Source: Planctomycetota bacterium (GTDB taxonomy: Bacteria > Planctomycetota > Phycisphaerae > WQYP01). From it: 10,288 bases of DNA. Shown here one piece after another: positions 8,117 to 10,288 of the stretch (its first letter is position 1; each line of letters starts with the position of its first letter). Below the pieces are notes generated by a model, which saw only the letters and a list, made by a program, of their open reading frames with translations, was not told the DNA's origin and made no database searches. Location: NCBI GenBank assembly GCA_021828925.1, contig JAJZCT010000068.1, positions 1 through 10,288 on the forward strand, written 5' to 3'. The position numbers and the translations under genes are program-made.

Positions 8117-8128
8117 CCTGGACTCCTT
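7338..8128 (-). repeat. Tandem duplication, copy 2 (downstream)
   Basis: This block aligns with 8164-8956. Homology runs from the shared AAGGAGTCCA ribosome-site region through the coding sequence and on into the 3' flank to the sequence gcgag...ttcg. The duplication therefore carried the gene together with its ribosome site and 3' end. This copy carries the single-base insertion and more substitutions to Lys/Arg (for example AKKRIA against ANTPIA). Confidence 0.85.
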
Positions 8129-8159
8129 ACCCGACCATAACCGGACAGGCTCTTGCCGC

Positions 8160-8183
8160 TAAAGCGAGTTTTCGGCCTCTCGC
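8160..8183 (-). terminator. Weak hairpin after the intact PEP-CTERM gene
   Basis: On the minus strand GCGAG (8179-8183) pairs with CTCGC (8164-8168) across a 10-base loop and is followed by TTTA. The stem is short and the T-run minimal, so it would be a weak or partial terminator. It could lower read-through from the first PEP-CTERM gene into the second. The equivalent place after the second copy has a mismatch in the stem. Confidence 0.3.
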
Positions 8184-8956
8184 GTGGCCCGCCGCACCAG
8201 TCTTCAGGCCACACGACGCCGTTTTAGCGCCAGTAACCCCAATCCGCCCAGCGCCACCAAGCCCAGCGTAGTCGGCTCCGGCACGGGGGTTAGTGAAACA
8301 TTCGCCACGTCGACAGTTCCGCCGCCGGTGTTGGCGTTGCTATTATTTAAAAATTCAATCTGGGTTGAAGCCGAGGGCGCTGTGAAGCTCAGCGTGAAAT
8401 CCGTAAACGCCGAGTTGGTGATACCGGGCGTCTGTGTGGCGATCGGCGTATTGGCGATGGCGTCCGAAATTACCACATCCAGTACATCACTGGACTCGCC
8501 GGCGCGGGCCGCCCCCGCATAATTCAGTGTGTATGTTTGGCCGGCGGTGGTGGCCACCGTTTGGGAAACACTCGGCATGTCAGAGGCTCCTTGCATGAAC
8601 AGAAAATCTCGTACTACGCCGGTACTGGTTGGAGCAAATGGCTCTGGCGAGTTACCTGTGCCCGGGTTGCTGTAGAATCCTGTATCCGGACCGTTGATGC
8701 CCGCATTGCCGCCCGTAGCGCCATTGGCGGTATAAGAGATATTCCAATCCGTGGGGTTGGCCGGGTTGGGAGAAGTCGAATCACCAGGGTAGCTTGTGTA
8801 CAAAGACGCGTTGGCCGAGAAATCACCGTTGAGCACCATATTACCTTGGGCGGTGCCCGCCACCAACGTCGTCATCCCCGCCGCCGCGAGTGCCGCAGCC
8901 GCCAGAGAAAAACCGCGAAAACTTGATAAACCATTGATAAACATCTTGGACTCCTT
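8164..8956 (-). repeat. Tandem duplication, copy 1 (upstream)
   Basis: Partner of 7338-8128, in direct orientation, with 35 bases between the two blocks. It contains the intact PEP-CTERM gene. The two copies differ in length by only about two bases: one codon present only here in the NANTGGG segment, and one extra base in the other copy. Confidence 0.85.
8204..8944 (-). CDS. PEP-CTERM sorting-domain surface protein
   Basis: A 246-residue exported protein. A Sec signal peptide (MFINGLSSFRG, then hydrophobic SLAAAALAAAGMTTLVAG, with cleavage likely after GTAQG) leads into a beta-rich domain opening NMVLNGDFSANAS, a pattern common in secreted carbohydrate-binding-like jelly-roll domains; specific binding is not proven. 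The C-terminus is a textbook PEP-CTERM signal: TPVPEPTT, a hydrophobic stretch (LGLVALGGLGLLAL), then KRRRVA. An exosortase would recognise this and process or anchor the protein at the surface; no exosortase gene lies in the window. I chose ATG 8942-8944 because it is shared with the paralogue, sits directly before the signal peptide and has AAGGAG (8951-8956) 6 bases upstream. The same frame is open further upstream, to an ATG at 9053-9055 with an even stronger Shine-Dalgarno, which would add 37 residues lacking any signal character. It is probably the first gene of the minus-strand cluster. Confidence 0.88.
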   Translation of the reverse strand: MFINGLSSFRGFSLAAAALAAAGMTTLVAGTAQGNMVLNGDFSANASLYTSYPGDSTSPNPANPTDWNISYTANGATGGNAGINGPDTGFYSNPGTGNSPEPFAPTSTGVVRDFLFMQGASDMPSVSQTVATTAGQTYTLNYAGAARAGESSDVLDVVISDAIANTPIATQTPGITNSAFTDFTLSFTAPSASTQIEFLNNSNANTGGGTVDVANVSLTPVPEPTTLGLVALGGLGLLALKRRRVA

Positions 8957-8958
8957 CT

Positions 8959-8973
8959 GCTCCCTGTGGGAGC
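8959..8973 (-). promoter_or_regulatory. Hairpin next to the PEP-CTERM ribosome site
   Basis: GCTCCC-ACA-GGGAGC on the minus strand is a perfect 6-base stem with a 3-base loop, ending 2 bases before AAGGAG of the PEP-CTERM gene. Its position suggests an effect on translation or mRNA stability. The downstream paralogue has no equivalent, because homology stops at the AAGGAG. Confidence 0.4.
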
Positions 8974-9060
8974 TACATGAACTGCCCGCCGGCCGAATGG
9001 CCTGCGGTTCGCCGCGACTTGCGGCGGATGAAACAATACTTGTGTCGCTACTCATAGGCA

Positions 9061-9068
9061 ACCTCCTC
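9061..9068 (-). promoter_or_regulatory. Strong Shine-Dalgarno before an alternative in-frame start
   Basis: GAGGAGGT on the minus strand, 5 bases before ATG 9053-9055, is the best ribosome binding site in the window. That ATG is in frame with the PEP-CTERM gene and would add MSSDTSIVSSAASRG and further polar residues ahead of the signal peptide. It may mark a vestigial gene start, a regulatory initiation site or an alternative form. Confidence 0.45.
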
Positions 9069-9319
9069 AAAAAACAATGACTTCGTTCTCCCCCCGCAGG
9101 CCAACCGCACGGTTGGCAAACCCGCAGTTAAGAACTCCCTGTGGAAAACTCCGGGCGGCCCGCCCTGGCCAACCCACGGACAAACATTTTGTCCGCAATA
9201 ACCTCCTTTCCAAATATGCCTCGGCGGCGGATACGCCGAAAATTTCCACCGCCAAGTCGGCCCACCACCGGCGCGCCAACCCAAGAACTTTCAATCGAAA
9301 TCGAAAACCTCTCATCAGG

Positions 9320-9348
9320 AGTGTAGATTGTCTTCACACCCATTACAA
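9320..9348 (-). promoter_or_regulatory. Candidate promoter of the minus-strand cluster
   Basis: TTGTAA (9343-9348) and TACACT (9320-9325) on the minus strand each match four of six consensus bases with an ideal 17-base spacer. Transcription would start near 9313, giving a leader of about 370 bases to the PEP-CTERM start. It lies about 20 bases from the regulator's promoter, a normal layout for a divergent regulator-target pair. Consensus-based only. Confidence 0.35.
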
Positions 9349-9366
9349 TCCCAAATTGCGTTTTTT

Positions 9367-9395
9367 TTTCCGTAATTTGCGACATCGGATATAAT
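9367..9395 (+). promoter_or_regulatory. Candidate promoter of the XylR-like regulator
   Basis: A perfect TATAAT (9390-9395) lies 44 bases before the regulator's ATG. TTTCCG (9367-9372) at 17 bases is a poor -35 (three of six) and follows a run of nine T at 9361-9369, which may act as an A/T-rich upstream element. A weak -35 suggests dependence on an activator, possibly the regulator itself. Confidence 0.45.
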
Positions 9396-9413
9396 GCGGC
9401 ACCAGTGAATTGA

Positions 9414-9423
9414 TTATCGATAA
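9414..9423. promoter_or_regulatory. Palindrome TTATCGATAA in the regulator leader
   Basis: A perfect 10-base palindrome lies between the -10 box and the ribosome site of the regulator. The place fits an operator for self-control, but the flanks are not symmetrical and I know no published site for this subfamily to compare. Confidence 0.3.
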
Positions 9424-9438
9424 CAGGGAATTTTGATT

Positions 9439-10288
9439 ATGACCGAAAGCCGCACCACGCAAGCTGAAACCCGACGCCGGAACGTCGTAGCGGTCATGGG
9501 TCACCAGGATGAATTCAATCGGGGTATGCTGCGCGGTATTATTGTCTACGCCCAAAGTAAGCCGGAGTGGCTGCTGCGGTGCGTATCGGCGAGAACCTCC
9601 GCGAAGACGCTTCTCCAGTGGAGGCCGGACGGTGTAATCGGACATTTCAACGTTTGGAACGGGGCGAAAACCGTAAGCCGCAGTGGCATTCCCATGGTCG
9701 GCGTTCTCTCCAATAAGCTGCCGCGCCACCCTGAAGTGGATGTTGATAATCATGAGGTGGGAATAGCCGCGGCCAGCGATTTTATTAAGCGGGGATTTCA
9801 TAATTTTGCGATACTTGGTATCAAGCGGCATTCTTGGAGCCAGGAGCGGCTGGAGAGCTTTTGTTCCACGATTGCCGCCGCGGGGTACCGTGCCCATGTC
9901 TATTGTGTCGACGCGATGATGGAAAACCGGCGCGTGGCTACCGGAGTTATTGGCCATGATGGGAACCTCCGCGCCTGGTTGGAAAATTTGCCCAATCCGG
10001 TAGCCCTCTTCGCGGTCAACGATGCATGGGCGAGGGAAATCGCAACCCTGTGCCGGTCATCCAATTTATCGGTTCCGGAAGCGGTGGCGATTCTTGGCGT
10101 GGACAATGATGAATTTATTTGTGCGGGAGTGCCGCCGCAATTAGCGAGCATTGTTATTCCCTGGGAATCCATCGGCCGGCAGGCCGCAACCACGCTGGAT
10201 CGGATGATGCGGGGCGAAGATGTGCCGATGGCTCCCGTTCGGGTACCATCGAGCATGGTGATTCCGCGGCAGTCGCTGGACATGATGA
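9439..10288 (+). CDS. XylR-like sugar-responsive regulator, 3'-truncated by window end
   Basis: The frame from ATG 9439-9441 is open to the window end (283 codons visible, no stop), so the gene is partial. The visible part is a periplasmic-binding-protein-like sugar-sensor domain of the LacI/XylR type. NVVAVMGHQDEFNRGMLRGI opens the fold, RPDGVIGHF and IPMVGVLSN follow, DNHEVGIAAASDFIKRGF is the linking segment, and AILGVDNDEFICAGVPP (about 217-233), then ASIVIPWESIGRQAATTLDRM, is the signature of the AraC-type XylR family. There is no N-terminal LacI helix-turn-helix. In XylR relatives the DNA-binding AraC domain is C-terminal, and the missing ~100 residues should hold it. AGGGA (9425-9429) lies 9 bases before the start. 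The gene is divergent from the glycan-related cluster, so it probably responds to a sugar from the same substrate. The exact ligand is unknown; the name XylR does not prove xylose. Confidence 0.85.
   Translation, partial: MTESRTTQAETRRRNVVAVMGHQDEFNRGMLRGIIVYAQSKPEWLLRCVSARTSAKTLLQWRPDGVIGHFNVWNGAKTVSRSGIPMVGVLSNKLPRHPEVDVDNHEVGIAAASDFIKRGFHNFAILGIKRHSWSQERLESFCSTIAAAGYRAHVYCVDAMMENRRVATGVIGHDGNLRAWLENLPNPVALFAVNDAWAREIATLCRSSNLSVPEAVAILGVDNDEFICAGVPPQLASIVIPWESIGRQAATTLDRMMRGEDVPMAPVRVPSSMVIPRQSLDMM

Larger units (their letters stand above)
8945..9438. other. Divergent control region and long PEP-CTERM leader
   Basis: No convincing gene, although several overlapping frames are open. Read toward the PEP-CTERM gene it contains a candidate promoter (9320-9348), three Shine-Dalgarno-like sites (9201-9208, 9061-9068, 8951-8956) and perfect inverted repeats at 9177-9195 (8-base stem, CGGACAAA), 9100-9117 (7-base stem, GCCAACC), 9011-9025 (GCCGC/GCGGC) and 8959-8973 (GCTCCC/GGGAGC). 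The last hairpin sits 2 bases before the final ribosome site. CCACAGGGAG (minus strand) occurs twice, at 9135-9144 and 8960-8969. The regulator promoter and leader palindrome occupy the right end. Confidence 0.6.

Noticed and set aside
9283..9319. CTGATGAG...GAAA on the minus strand, resembling a hammerhead ribozyme core
   Set aside because: The segment between the two core parts does not form a good stem II, the GAAA is preceded by T rather than the required C, and no matching stem I/III with a cleavage site is visible.
9067..9394. Several overlapping open frames of 60-105 codons on both strands
   Set aside because: Nearly all frames are open here, none has a recognisable protein pattern, and most lack a ribosome site. 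Treated as leader sequence, with the best small ORF noted as a finding.
1..10288. CRISPR array, tRNA, insertion sequence or integration site
   Set aside because: No regularly spaced repeats, cloverleaf, transposase-like protein or terminal inverted repeats were seen; the only large repeat is the tandem gene pair.

Overview
The window looks like a piece of a planctomycete chromosome, most likely Phycisphaerae-like; Verrucomicrobiota or Lentisphaerota are the alternatives. The clues are the combination of PEP-CTERM surface proteins, a stand-alone prepilin-like protein of the FTLIELLVV / H-x-DG type, a XylR-type regulator (sugar-binding domain with no N-terminal helix-turn-helix), and large secreted GH3 and GH13 enzymes. 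I cannot place it more precisely without a search.

Layout. Six genes lie on the minus strand and would be read from right to left: a PEP-CTERM protein (8204-8944), its tandem paralogue whose PEP-CTERM tail is lost to a one-base frameshift (7313-8116), a prepilin-like protein (6119-7108), a lipoprotein GH13 alpha-amylase/neopullulanase-like enzyme with two starch-binding-type N-terminal modules (3464-6043), a secreted GH3 beta-glycosidase with a PA14 insert (698-3241), and a seven-helix DUF4203/TMEM198-like membrane protein (34-693) that appears translationally coupled to the GH3 gene. At the right end a divergent plus-strand gene (from 9439) encodes the sugar-sensing part of a XylR-like AraC-family regulator and runs off the window; it has no stop codon inside the window.

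How the parts may work together (inference). The regulator would sense a sugar and control the divergent minus-strand cluster. GH13 would cut alpha-glucans outside the cytoplasm and GH3 would remove beta-linked terminal sugars. The prepilin-like and PEP-CTERM proteins would provide surface structures that hold glycan or enzyme. No transporter, exosortase, prepilin peptidase or pilus assembly gene is in the window.

Non-coding parts. The 494-base gap between the first PEP-CTERM gene and the regulator holds candidate divergent promoters, a palindrome in the regulator leader, and an unusually long minus-strand leader with three Shine-Dalgarno-like sites and several perfect hairpins. The 222-base gap before GH3 holds a GC-rich GAAA-tetraloop hairpin and a possible internal promoter. 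I see no tRNA, rRNA, CRISPR array, transposase or attachment site. The clearest unusual item is the frameshifted PEP-CTERM paralogue: deleting one base restores the motif and a stop at the position equivalent to that of its neighbour.
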